Below, one piece after another: positions 1 to 9,453 of a stretch of 56,637 nt of DNA. Under the pieces are notes generated by a model. That model searched no databases. It was not told the origin of the DNA and saw nothing but the letters and a program-made list of their open reading frames with translations. How positions within the stretch are numbered: the stretch's first letter is position 1; each line of letters begins with the position of its first letter. Position numbers and translations under genes: made by a program. The stretch is taken from IMG/VR virus record IMGVR_UViG_3300035698_015386, positions 1-56,637 of that record; one strand, written 5' to 3'. The DNA comes from a virus.

Positions 1-127
1 GAGGGGGATGATTATGAAACGATTAATACCAATTATATTACTATGTGTGATGACGACAAGTGCTTGGGCTGAAGTGCTCATCAAGAAAGACTCTTTTTTT
101 GAAAATAAAAAAGAGTACAATGTTGAC
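1..127. repeat. terminal direct repeat, left copy (circular closure)
   Basis: These 127 bases are repeated without change at 56511-56637. A 127-base exact overlap is what assemblers using a 127-mer leave on a closed circle. The gene order also reads sensibly across the join. I read this as a circular map of 56,510 bp rather than a physical terminal repeat, though circular permutation by headful packaging would look the same. Confidence 0.9.
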
Positions 128-307
128 TATAGGATGACTGAAAATACCAGGAGTCAATTAAAAGAGATTCTTGGGGTTGAAAACGTAAACATGTTTAATT
201 ATAAGGTTTGGATATGGAAGGGCGAGTTGTTTACATGGACCGAAACAGAACCAAGAGTTTTAAAAGTGTTGAATAATCCACCTATTATTGCAGATGTTGG
301 AGAATAA
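8..307 (+). CDS. exported or membrane-anchored hypothetical protein; 3' part of a gene crossing the circular join
   Basis: I do not recognise the family. Read alone, the protein starts MIMKRLIPI with a hydrophobic stretch ending SAWA, a classic signal peptide, followed by about 75 polar residues. The ATG at 14 sits behind GAGGGGG and may be the true internal start. Across the circular join the frame stays open upstream to an ATG at 56362, which adds 52 residues with a CPTC...CPDC zinc ribbon. The product may therefore be a 151-aa zinc-ribbon protein with one membrane segment, or two products from two starts. It is followed at once by a membrane-protein gene at 308, so it belongs to a plus-strand accessory operon. 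Confidence 0.7.
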   Translation: MIMKRLIPIILLCVMTTSAWAEVLIKKDSFFENKKEYNVDYRMTENTRSQLKEILGVENVNMFNYKVWIWKGELFTWTETEPRVLKVLNNPPIIADVGE

Positions 308-574
308 ATGAATTTTCTAATCTACACCCTGTTTCTATCCTGGCCCATGTTCACGGCTTTAATGAAGATAAACTTCTTTTTTACACTGCTGCCGGGATTG
401 ATAATTACCGTGATATCGATTGTTATTGACTTAATCAAAATGGATGATGTGAACCTGAAAAGGACTGTTGGCGGATGGGCGGTGCTATACGTCGTCGCTG
501 GAATAATTTACGTGATTGCAGGAGGAACTATCTCGGGCGGTCCTGATCCGATGATGATGGAGGGGGGGTTTTGA
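308..574 (+). CDS. small integral membrane protein
   Basis: This 88-residue protein has three apparent membrane-spanning stretches: about residues 2-20, 24-42 and 56-73. It ends in a glycine- and methionine-rich tail. Its ATG follows directly after the stop of the upstream gene, so the two are probably translationally coupled. No family is recognised. Small multi-spanning proteins in phage accessory operons can be holins or superinfection-exclusion factors, but nothing here decides between these. Confidence 0.6.
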   Translation: MNFLIYTLFLSWPMFTALMKINFFFTLLPGLIITVISIVIDLIKMDDVNLKRTVGGWAVLYVVAGIIYVIAGGTISGGPDPMMMEGGF

Positions 575-575
575 T

Positions 576-854
576 ATGACACCGTTTCAATTTCTTTGCA
601 TCGGAATTATCATTGTCTGCCTGTGGTATAGTCTTTCGGTTTTAAGGGCTCGCACAAAACACGGCCCGAAAAGGCTGTCAAGGAAAGAGCGCAGGGAATA
701 CAACAAGAAACTAAAGGCTATACATGAAGCGCAAATAAAACAGTCCGGTGATTTGTACGATCTTTTTATCAACGGAGTGAAATACGGAGACGAGTCTATT
801 GGTGGAGATTTTGAACCGGGGCTTTTGTCTGATAAATGGTCAAGGGAGGAATGA
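576..854 (+). CDS. small protein with N-terminal membrane anchor
   Basis: The 92-residue product has one N-terminal hydrophobic helix (about residues 4-22), then a very basic stretch rich in Lys and Arg (about 25-50) and an acidic C-terminus. The positive charge after the helix predicts an outside-in topology with the soluble part in the cytoplasm. It starts one base after the preceding stop, behind GGAGGGGGG, so it is co-translated with its neighbours. No homologous family is recognised. Confidence 0.55.
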   Translation: MTPFQFLCIGIIIVCLWYSLSVLRARTKHGPKRLSRKERREYNKKLKAIHEAQIKQSGDLYDLFINGVKYGDESIGGDFEPGLLSDKWSREE

Positions 855-856
855 TT

Positions 857-1288
857 ATGTCAAGAACACACTGTGAAATAGAAGAGTGCGAGTCTTGGGA
901 AAAAGGAATATGCAACAGATACGATATAAAATTAAAAGAATCTGTGGACAGGTTGGGGTTGTATTGTAATGATTATAAAAAGAAAGAAAGCCCCCTGGCA
1001 GCATTTGTGCGCCTGCAGGGTGAGTTTATGGAAAAACAAAAAGAAACGTTCATGGAGATAGCCAAAGAATCCGGCAATATAAAAGACGATCCTGTCAATG
1101 ATGTACGGTTTGAATATTCCGAATACCAGGCAATCGAAAAACTTCAAGAGGCTGTTCGTTTTTTAGCCGAAGCATTGAAAGAAGGCGAGGCTACCCGAAA
1201 AAACGACCGGCTTGTGGGGGCTCTTAATTGTGCAGCTGCGGCCTATAACATGCTACAATTTATAAGCGGCAGGCCCGTTACACTTTAA
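857..1288 (+). CDS. hypothetical protein with Cys-rich N-terminus
   Basis: I chose the ATG at 857 because GGGAGGA lies a proper distance upstream; ATGs at 836 and 851 are also in frame. The product is about 143 residues. The first 36 residues hold five cysteines (CEIEEC, GICN, LYCND), which could bind a metal. The rest looks helical and polar. It is the last gene of the rightward operon. Its stop codon overlaps the stop of the convergent 2,721-aa gene within TTTAAA, so there is no room for a terminator between the two transcripts. Confidence 0.6.
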   Translation: MSRTHCEIEECESWEKGICNRYDIKLKESVDRLGLYCNDYKKKESPLAAFVRLQGEFMEKQKETFMEIAKESGNIKDDPVNDVRFEYSEYQAIEKLQEAVRFLAEALKEGEATRKNDRLVGALNCAAAAYNMLQFISGRPVTL

Positions 1289-4200
1289 ATCTTCCCCGCC
1301 GTCAACTCATAAATCCTCTTAACCAAAGAATTCCTTTTCCGGGTCAATCCGTCCAGCTTTTCCCTCTTCTTCTCCGGTGATAATCCAGACCGATATACAA
1401 ACTTAATGCCTTTGTTTATTGTTGTAAGTTCCTTCCGAACAGCACTGAACGCTTTTCTGACTTTTAATTTATTGACGTTATCTTTTGCCAGTTCAACCGC
1501 TTTTAAATGATCACCGGTCTGCTGATAATGCTTGATGCCTCTCACAAGTTTATTGATTTCCTCATGGGTATCATAAAACCATGTCATTTGTTTTATATTC
1601 CTGACAGGTTCGGCCCTTCTGACAAACGATCCAACCCCGATAACATCATCGATGGTACTCTCCGGGTTATCCGGAAACTCCCAAAGATAGTGAGTGATAA
1701 CGTCAGTCGATCCCAGTAAGAACATCCCCAGTGTGGAGAAATATCCTCTCACAAGCGATTCTGCGCGTTTTGGTGAAATTCCCATAGTATCGCCCAAGAC
1801 TTGCATTGTTTCACTCGTCCATGGGTCAGCCTGTTGCCCAGCAGGTAGATTTTGAAGCCCCATTCCAACAATAGGTCTTCCGGTAAAGAAAGACTTATTC
1901 GCCCATTGCTCGGCTATTGGTTTGACAGCCTGAGGCATGTCGATTGCAAACACATCCCTGAAAGCATGACCTGCAAACTCAATAATATGCTGTCCGTCCT
2001 CGGTCCCGTTCATTACGTTGCTGAAAGCCTCGGGAAGAGTGGAAAAAAGAACACCTGTTTCAAACGGTTTCGGAATTCTGTAATGCTCATCGCCTATCCA
2101 AAAATGATAATATGTGAACTTCTCCCAGTTTTCCAGCTCCTTGTATCTATCATCATCTTTAAATAACGACCACAAGGCAAGAGAGGCAACTGTCAGCATG
2201 CTGCCCTTTAACATAAACGCCCTCTTGTCTTCCTTGAACCCTCGGCCCATTCGATACAAACCCTGCATTCTGGCATTTAAGAAAGGTGTCGTCTGAGTTA
2301 AGAACTGAACCGCACCGGAACCGCCCCTCATGGAGAAATCCATAATGTCCCGGGCTTCGAATGCAGCATCTAAGTTTGACTCACCGGCATCCAACTTGTT
2401 CTTATACAGCATTATTCTTGCCGCATTTTCAGAAGCGGAGCCGATCTTTTCCCAAAAATCCAGCATTTTCTTAGGCGTATTCAGAATGATGTTTTTCGGT
2501 CCCTCAGACCTTAATATTTTCTTGATGTATCTGGCCCCGGCTTCAGGATCGTCATTCACATACGAACCGCCGAAAGAAGCCCCGGAGCTTGCGAATTCAA
2601 TATAATCAGTATCCTCTCGCATGGACTTTATAAAGCCATTAAATGAATCGTAAAACGGTTTAAAGTTCTTAGCGACAATAGAGGTATGAAGGGTATCTCT
2701 TAATGCGTTCCGGATCTTAAACCCTGGCCCGAATGTAGCTCCATAGGATAACCATCGTTTTGTTTTTCCCATGAAGTTAACGAGTATATTATCCATGCGG
2801 TTAACATTTACATTTGATAAAGCCTGAAATAAATCAGGATCATGGACCTTGAAATAGACCGGTTTTCCGTCTCTTCTGAAGGTAAGGACGTTATCGGCCT
2901 GTCTCATTTTGTTTGTTATGTATTTAGAGACACCTTCTTTATATTCAACCTCTTCAATGACCTCGTTTCCTATCTCTTGAGACGTGTCAAATGCAGAAGA
3001 CCTTGCCTGGTTTCTGATACTCTCATGTATCAGGTGCATCCAGTTATGAAGATAATTCTCTGTCAGGTCGCCTATTTTCTGATCAGCGCCCTTTAGTTTT
3101 TTAATCTGTGCGGAAATATGTTTCTTGCTCATCCTGGGACCGGATAAGAATTCTTCCCGGGATTCTTCGCTCTCGAATATTCTGTAAAAAGGAACATAGA
3201 AATCAGACATCCATTCTTTTCTTGCCATGGGATCTACAAGACCTGCGTCAACTGCGATATCCATAATGTTTGAATTAAACTCCTGTAATTTCTCGGAGGC
3301 TTTTAACATCTTGGCATCGTTCGGATCTCCAGCCCATTCAAATATTTGTTTTCTCGCGTCCTCATCAAGCCATCGTTCCCGGCCTTGACCTTCGAGAATT
3401 TCAGCCCTCTTTGCCGCGGTCCAGTATAGAAGTTTCTCCCAGTCTTTCCCCAGCGATCTCAGGAAAGGCAAAACTCCCTCATCTTTGGTATCGACATTTA
3501 AAAGACCGTCTTTCCATTTTAGCTTACCGTTCTCAAGGAACATCTGAAACGGCATCATAAAACCGGTTTCCATCCTGTGAAGTTTGTAAGGAATTTCACC
3601 GATCATGGTTTTGATAGGCCGTAATCGGTCAAGACCTTTCGTGATTATCTTATCTTTCAGTTCGTCTCGTTTCTCTTTGGTTTTTATCGTATCAACGGCA
3701 TCGGACACTTTCGTAGCAAAAGATTTTACCGACTTGCCGAACTTTTGATCTATGATGTCGGGTTTTTTCACCGAATAAAGCTCACCGCCCTCTCCTGCAG
3801 GCTCACCCTCTCTCTCATAAACCTTCCCCGATTCAACATCCCTTGTGATTCCCCTCGATGTTCTCTTGAAAAGATTAACCAGGCTGTCAATAAAGTCGGC
3901 TATCTTTTGGAGCACTCGGCCTGCAGGAGTGTTTCGATGGTTCTCTCTGTTCTCAAGTTCTTCCTGAATGAAAGTCGCTCTCTTTTCCTTGTCGCCAAGT
4001 TTAGAAGGGCCGTGTTTTTTATCGTATGCGTTTTTAAGTACGTTCAGTTCGAGGCTGTTAAGTAGTCCTGCCGACTCAACAAAATGTGTCGATTCGTGGG
4101 CAAGTGTGAATTTATCACCAATGCCTTTTACAATCTTTATTATTCCTTTGTGCTCTCCTGATTCAAACTCAAAACCCTGATAAGAACCAACTATCTTTTC

Positions 4201-7200
4201 ACCTGTGCGCCTACCCCTGCCATACGCCACATTGAACCCGACTTCATCTGAAGCAATTTCATCAACTTCTGTAATAACTAAGCCATGGCCTGTTTTAGTC
4301 TTGACCCAAATGTCACCATCAGAATTCAAACCTACGGCTTGACCTTTGAATATGGATTGGATGTCTTTTAGAGATAGTCCGGAATCTGATATTTTTGTGG
4401 AGTAGCTTGTCTTATTGACCGGCCTGCGATACATTTTCCCTGCGCCAAGCCTAAAATCTTTATTCCTGCCTTTATTCTCAACAAATCCGAATCGCTTATA
4501 AAATTTAACAAGCCTCCCTCTCGAGGTGGCTCCGTGATAATCGTCTTTGGCGGCAGGGGTCAGTTCAATTCGCTTTCCTACAGTGTCGGCATATTTAATA
4601 ACGTCCTCGACTATTTGTGACCCGACACCTTGCTTGCGCTGATCTTTCGGAACAATTATTGTCTGAATGTCAATGGCGTTCTTGCCTTCATATAGACCAA
4701 TGGTAACGCCTTTATTTTCCCATTTTTTACTGATGGTTTTTAAAGAGACTTTTTTAACAGAGTACTGTTCCGGCTTTCCTGGCTTATCGATCACAACCAT
4801 CTTTGAAGTAACACCTGTCTGCCTGAACGCCTTTGCGCCTTTAAAAGCTTGCCCAAGATCGCTCTGTTCTCCGCCGACCTCATCAAACCACTCTCTGAAC
4901 GCCGTTGATTTTTTGGTACTTTTAAAAAATGGAGAAGTGGACATTATCGATACAAGCCGACCACCTGGATTTAAAAGATTATATGCGTGTTTTACATGGT
5001 CAACGTCCTGCTCTTTCTCAAATGGAGGGTTTTGAAGTATTCTGTCATATTTTTTTGTATGCTCAAGGAAATCGTCACCGACAATGTTATACCCTTTTAC
5101 ATCCAATATGTTTGACAATGACGGAACGGTTTCAATAACATCAGCCTCGTATCCGGCTTGCTTTAATTCATCAGCTATGTCTCCCTTCCCGGCTGAAGGT
5201 TCAAGGACCGTCATGCCTTCTTCTAAATCGGCAAGATCAATCATTTGCTCAATGGCGGCCTTTGGTGTCGGGAAAAAGCCCGGTATTTGAGAGAACCTTA
5301 CTCTTTCTTCCAGTTTGGTTATGTTTTTAAGGCGCTCTCTTTCTTCTTTTGCCTCAAGCTGATCGCCTGTTAATGCTTTTTCAATAAGGCCCTGTAATGC
5401 CTTGCCCTCTTTAGATGTATTTGAATAATCATTGGACGGAATCACATCATAATATCCGCCGATGGACTCAAGACCTTTACGAACAAGAGGTTCTATATCT
5501 TTTTTTGATTTAACGTCTCTGAGAACGCCGGGAAGCGTACCGGATTCAAGATGGTCAGCGATTGCATTTAAAGCCTGCTGAGTTCTTTCTAAATTATCAG
5601 CATCGTGAAGCCTGCTATAATATTCCTTCATCCTTTTTGGAGTTGGGTTCTGTGTCATTTCTCCGCGCTTGTCGTCAATTTGTTTTTGAAGATTTGTGGC
5701 AAGCGTTTTAAATCGTTCGGCTTTTTTTAAGTCTTTGGGATCGATTTTTGAAGGTTGTTTTTGCGCTTTCTTTGCAACTACTGGCCTTGTTTCAACCTTC
5801 TCCACTTTCGGCTGTTTGGATTGGTCCTGATAATCTTTAATGATTGAATCAAGGTCGGCACCTTCGGGAAGGTCTTTTATATATTTATCATAGGTTTGGA
5901 AATCGTTTTCAAGCTCCATCGCCATTGTTTCGGGCGAACCGTCAAAGAAGTCAGAGCTTTTATCATAAGAGGCCTTATTGTTATTATAGAAGAATTCAAG
6001 CATCTGCTTAACTTTATCAGGTGGCATGATGCTTTTAGAAACAGGCTCTTTGGCTGCGGCTTTTTTGGGCAAGTCCTCTTTCAACACCTGAACCGTATCG
6101 TTAGGGCTCAGAGTTATGGTCACGCCGTCTTGAAGTATTACCTCAAAAGGATCGCTCTCCAAAACAGTGTACGTGTCCCATCCATCGGTGCTTTTGTTTT
6201 CAATAAGCGTTAATTCTTTTCCCTCTGGCAAGTCCTCCGCTTTCATCGTAATATACTGGCCTTCTGGCGGAGAATCGGGCTCATGCTCCATGCCCTCTTT
6301 GAGCTGTTTCTCCTTGTCGGTCAGTTCCTTCTCTGGTTTTGTGGTAACATCTTCGCTTAGTGGTCCTCGTTTCAAGAACGCAGCATCGTTCAAGAGTTCA
6401 AGAAGAGTTTCGTTTTCCGTCAACCACCCCTCTTCCTTGAGAGATTTTTCAACCGAATCAAGAGGCGTTCCTGTTTTCTTGGAAAGGAATTTAACGGCGG
6501 CCGGCATGTTTTTCAGTTCGCCTTTGAAGTTGCCGAAATTGATACCGCCCATTTCTTTTATTCTGCCCCGGATAGTGCGAACACCCTGCGAAGATTTGGG
6601 CTTGGCTGGTTTTTGTTTCCGCTTGTTTGTTTCTTTTATTGCTTCGTCTAAGGCGGTTCTTAAATTTGCAGCCATCCACATATCTTTAGGCCAAACACCT
6701 GAAGACGCTTGAGACGCAGCCCCTTTAAAATAACCGCCCTTTATTAACCTGTCCATATTGGAACCGGTATCGTTAGTGTATCGCTCAAAGTCTCTTAATG
6801 TTACAAAGTCTTTTTGTAATTTAGCATCAGATAGCTTTGAAAAATCTTCGGCAATTAATCGTTTCGCTTTCTCAAAGGTGAAATAGCCTTCTGTAAAACC
6901 AACCTTCTCCTTCAACCTCGCCTTAATCTTCAAAACCTGGCCTGCAGGTCTGTCCGGTTCGCCCTCAATCAGATCACCGGCTTTGGTTTTTTCTTCATCG
7001 GAAAGTGTTGAAACATATTCATTGTATTCTTGGACAGCTTTCTGCTTTTTGGTGGGTTTTTCCTGAATTTCCTCGGTCGCGCCCAGGGTCTTTTCGGGCT
7101 TCTGGACAATAGAAACCATTTTATCATATTCGGCCTCTGCCTGTTCGTATGTGGGATATGTCTTAATTGTAACCAATTCACCCGAATCAGCATCAACAAC

Positions 7201-9450
7201 CCGAACTACACCGCGCTTATCTTTCAACTTGTTGGCATTATACAGTTCGTAATCAACGCCATCCACACGTTCTGTTTTTGCCACTATCGCATCTATGCCT
7301 GAAATACGTTGGGCATCGCCTATCTTTTTTGGCTTTTCTGGCTGAACATCGCCCTTCTCATTCGCCTCAGAATCGACGTTCTCCTGGTCCGGAATAGTAT
7401 CCTCTGCCTGTTTCGCCCATGGTAAATCACTCACAGGCTTAGTTTTCCGCTTTCCGTCATACGCCCACCTCTTAAACTCATCCATGGACATTTCAGTTAT
7501 TCCGCCGCCGCCTTTCCAGCCTTCTTCATAATTACTCTGATAAAATGCAGCCGCTTCTTTCTCGGACTCCATTCCAATCAAGATTTTATGTTCATCCAGT
7601 TTTCCGGTTTCCGGATCAACCTGATCAACTATGAAGACTTTCGGGCTTGATTCGGTTCCGGGCTTTATGAATACGTCAAGATGGTCCTTGTCTTTTCCTT
7701 TAGCGATACCCTCTCCAACTATATAACCATAATGCGCTGTCAGGTCAGACTCCCATTCTTTACCGTCCTCTGACTTGCCTTTTCGTGTAGATCCCTGCGG
7801 ATTTTCAATAGAGATTTTCAGACCGTCTATTTCGACATGTCCTTTTTTATAGTTTCCATAAGAAATTTGTTTTTCTGACGGCTCTGGAATTTCATTCGTC
7901 GGTGAAGTAGCCGCCTCGTTTGCCTTGATATCGGTTTCCGTTTCCTCAATACCCATCTGTGAAACATTCGACATGTCCAGGGCAGCTTCTTGAGGTTCTC
8001 CCATTTCAAGTGCAGGCTGATAAACGTCCTCTTGAGGCAATGCCCTTAAATCAGGCACACCGTCAGGAGTTGTAAATATAGCCTCTTTTCTCGCAGCCTC
8101 TTCCTGCAATGCAGACTGTCTGTCCATTTCGAGAGCGTTCTGGGTGTTTATGTCAGCTTCCCATTCCTGCCCGACACGTTCCTCTTCCTGCATGTTCAAT
8201 GCAGACTGTTCTTGGGCATCCATAGATTCCAGAAGGTCAGAATTCCTATCGGCAAGACCGGTCGCGGTATCTAAAAGATTTATGGCTTGCTGGTTCTCTT
8301 TTTGTAAATCTGTCGGGCCTGGTCCCATAGCTTGCGATGTAGGAGCCGTTTCCCCTTCCGGAGTTGTCTGTTGCGCTGGTTGTTCCGTTTGCTCATTTAA
8401 TAAATCCGATGGTTTGTCTTTGGTTATTGCCGGTTTATGTGCTACTCCGCCAAGGCCAAGGCCCATGACCGCACCGGACACGCCACCCTCTGCCATAGCC
8501 TCATCGACATCTTGCATAGGGTCAACATTCGGGTCCGCGAATCTCTGAGTATCCACATTTGATCTGTATTTTTCATATCCACTCTGAGGCATTTCCTGCA
8601 ATGCTTCGTGTCGCGCCTGCCTGAAAGCCGTCCCTGTAAAGGACTTTCCGCCCTCCTTGATTACAGTTCCAAGAGCCGCCCCGGAAGGAGCGCCCAGCAC
8701 TCCGGTTGAAGCCCCGACCGCCATACCTGTCTTTAATGCTGCGTCCGAAGCTACCTGTTTTCTTGCAAGGTCAACGCTTGCGGTTTCCTGATATGCGGCC
8801 TGAAACTCGGGAGACTGAGATAAATAATCAATCGGAGCGCCCATAACAGTATCATAAGCCTGTTTTGACGCCTCAGCGCCCGCGACTCCACCTTCACCGA
8901 TAGCCCCACCGATAACACCGGCAAGGGGGCCGGAAACCCCCAATTTTATAAGACTTTGGGTAATTCCGAATCCAGTACCCATCCCCAGTGCAGTTTGGCC
9001 GGCAGACTCTAAAACGGTTCCGGCGATCTTTGCCGGGCTTGTCCATGCTGGCCCCATGTGGGTTGCGCCACTCGGATCTTTCTCAAGAAAGCGTTTCTCC
9101 TGTGCGACCTTGTATCCACCAGATTGAGCCTCCCTGCTTTCGGCTTCTCTTTCCTTATAAAGGTTCTCGATGGATTGTCCGGTTTCCTTGAAGCCGATTG
9201 CACTGACCCCCCGGCCTAAAAGTTGCCCTGTTCTATCCAGTCCGGTCGCAACTGCTCTCGGGAAATCGCTCGCACGTACCGGGTCTGCTTGGGCGATATC
9301 CTCATCTATCCCGACTTGCTGGGTAAATTCCTCATAAGAAACAACATTGTGTAGTTCCGGGTTTGACTGATAAATTTTTGAAGCCAGTTCGTGAGAATCC
9401 ATCCCGGCCATTGTAGGGTTTTGCTGTCTGAATTCTGCGAGTGTGAACAT
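1285..9450 (-). CDS. giant polyvalent protein (methylase, GNAT, zinc peptidase-like and LPD38-like domains)
   Basis: This 2,721-residue protein matches the phage and plasmid polyvalent proteins thought to enter the host with the DNA and protect it. In order I see: a Gln- and Glu-rich N-terminal region; an inorganic-pyrophosphatase-like domain near residues 530-680 (KGHVEIDGLKISIENP); an N6-adenine methylase near 1400-1540 with motif I EPSAGKGD at about 1417 and NPPF at about 1474; a GNAT acetyltransferase near 1565-1670 (RKQGVGSQI); an HExxH zinc-peptidase motif HESTH at about 1785; and a long C-terminal region resembling LPD38 (about 1950-2560). The start is backed by GAGGT upstream. It closes the leftward structural operon, after the ejection proteins. 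Domain names are from motif reading, so borders are rough. Confidence 0.85.
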   Translation of the reverse strand: MFTLAEFRQQNPTMAGMDSHELASKIYQSNPELHNVVSYEEFTQQVGIDEDIAQADPVRASDFPRAVATGLDRTGQLLGRGVSAIGFKETGQSIENLYKEREAESREAQSGGYKVAQEKRFLEKDPSGATHMGPAWTSPAKIAGTVLESAGQTALGMGTGFGITQSLIKLGVSGPLAGVIGGAIGEGGVAGAEASKQAYDTVMGAPIDYLSQSPEFQAAYQETASVDLARKQVASDAALKTGMAVGASTGVLGAPSGAALGTVIKEGGKSFTGTAFRQARHEALQEMPQSGYEKYRSNVDTQRFADPNVDPMQDVDEAMAEGGVSGAVMGLGLGGVAHKPAITKDKPSDLLNEQTEQPAQQTTPEGETAPTSQAMGPGPTDLQKENQQAINLLDTATGLADRNSDLLESMDAQEQSALNMQEEERVGQEWEADINTQNALEMDRQSALQEEAARKEAIFTTPDGVPDLRALPQEDVYQPALEMGEPQEAALDMSNVSQMGIEETETDIKANEAATSPTNEIPEPSEKQISYGNYKKGHVEIDGLKISIENPQGSTRKGKSEDGKEWESDLTAHYGYIVGEGIAKGKDKDHLDVFIKPGTESSPKVFIVDQVDPETGKLDEHKILIGMESEKEAAAFYQSNYEEGWKGGGGITEMSMDEFKRWAYDGKRKTKPVSDLPWAKQAEDTIPDQENVDSEANEKGDVQPEKPKKIGDAQRISGIDAIVAKTERVDGVDYELYNANKLKDKRGVVRVVDADSGELVTIKTYPTYEQAEAEYDKMVSIVQKPEKTLGATEEIQEKPTKKQKAVQEYNEYVSTLSDEEKTKAGDLIEGEPDRPAGQVLKIKARLKEKVGFTEGYFTFEKAKRLIAEDFSKLSDAKLQKDFVTLRDFERYTNDTGSNMDRLIKGGYFKGAASQASSGVWPKDMWMAANLRTALDEAIKETNKRKQKPAKPKSSQGVRTIRGRIKEMGGINFGNFKGELKNMPAAVKFLSKKTGTPLDSVEKSLKEEGWLTENETLLELLNDAAFLKRGPLSEDVTTKPEKELTDKEKQLKEGMEHEPDSPPEGQYITMKAEDLPEGKELTLIENKSTDGWDTYTVLESDPFEVILQDGVTITLSPNDTVQVLKEDLPKKAAAKEPVSKSIMPPDKVKQMLEFFYNNNKASYDKSSDFFDGSPETMAMELENDFQTYDKYIKDLPEGADLDSIIKDYQDQSKQPKVEKVETRPVVAKKAQKQPSKIDPKDLKKAERFKTLATNLQKQIDDKRGEMTQNPTPKRMKEYYSRLHDADNLERTQQALNAIADHLESGTLPGVLRDVKSKKDIEPLVRKGLESIGGYYDVIPSNDYSNTSKEGKALQGLIEKALTGDQLEAKEERERLKNITKLEERVRFSQIPGFFPTPKAAIEQMIDLADLEEGMTVLEPSAGKGDIADELKQAGYEADVIETVPSLSNILDVKGYNIVGDDFLEHTKKYDRILQNPPFEKEQDVDHVKHAYNLLNPGGRLVSIMSTSPFFKSTKKSTAFREWFDEVGGEQSDLGQAFKGAKAFRQTGVTSKMVVIDKPGKPEQYSVKKVSLKTISKKWENKGVTIGLYEGKNAIDIQTIIVPKDQRKQGVGSQIVEDVIKYADTVGKRIELTPAAKDDYHGATSRGRLVKFYKRFGFVENKGRNKDFRLGAGKMYRRPVNKTSYSTKISDSGLSLKDIQSIFKGQAVGLNSDGDIWVKTKTGHGLVITEVDEIASDEVGFNVAYGRGRRTGEKIVGSYQGFEFESGEHKGIIKIVKGIGDKFTLAHESTHFVESAGLLNSLELNVLKNAYDKKHGPSKLGDKEKRATFIQEELENRENHRNTPAGRVLQKIADFIDSLVNLFKRTSRGITRDVESGKVYEREGEPAGEGGELYSVKKPDIIDQKFGKSVKSFATKVSDAVDTIKTKEKRDELKDKIITKGLDRLRPIKTMIGEIPYKLHRMETGFMMPFQMFLENGKLKWKDGLLNVDTKDEGVLPFLRSLGKDWEKLLYWTAAKRAEILEGQGRERWLDEDARKQIFEWAGDPNDAKMLKASEKLQEFNSNIMDIAVDAGLVDPMARKEWMSDFYVPFYRIFESEESREEFLSGPRMSKKHISAQIKKLKGADQKIGDLTENYLHNWMHLIHESIRNQARSSAFDTSQEIGNEVIEEVEYKEGVSKYITNKMRQADNVLTFRRDGKPVYFKVHDPDLFQALSNVNVNRMDNILVNFMGKTKRWLSYGATFGPGFKIRNALRDTLHTSIVAKNFKPFYDSFNGFIKSMREDTDYIEFASSGASFGGSYVNDDPEAGARYIKKILRSEGPKNIILNTPKKMLDFWEKIGSASENAARIMLYKNKLDAGESNLDAAFEARDIMDFSMRGGSGAVQFLTQTTPFLNARMQGLYRMGRGFKEDKRAFMLKGSMLTVASLALWSLFKDDDRYKELENWEKFTYYHFWIGDEHYRIPKPFETGVLFSTLPEAFSNVMNGTEDGQHIIEFAGHAFRDVFAIDMPQAVKPIAEQWANKSFFTGRPIVGMGLQNLPAGQQADPWTSETMQVLGDTMGISPKRAESLVRGYFSTLGMFLLGSTDVITHYLWEFPDNPESTIDDVIGVGSFVRRAEPVRNIKQMTWFYDTHEEINKLVRGIKHYQQTGDHLKAVELAKDNVNKLKVRKAFSAVRKELTTINKGIKFVYRSGLSPEKKREKLDGLTRKRNSLVKRIYELTAGKI

Positions 9451-9453
9451 TTA

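Noticed and set aside
1507-9191. many plus-strand open frames opposite the giant gene
   Set aside because: They are antisense shadows without ribosome sites or recognisable protein character.
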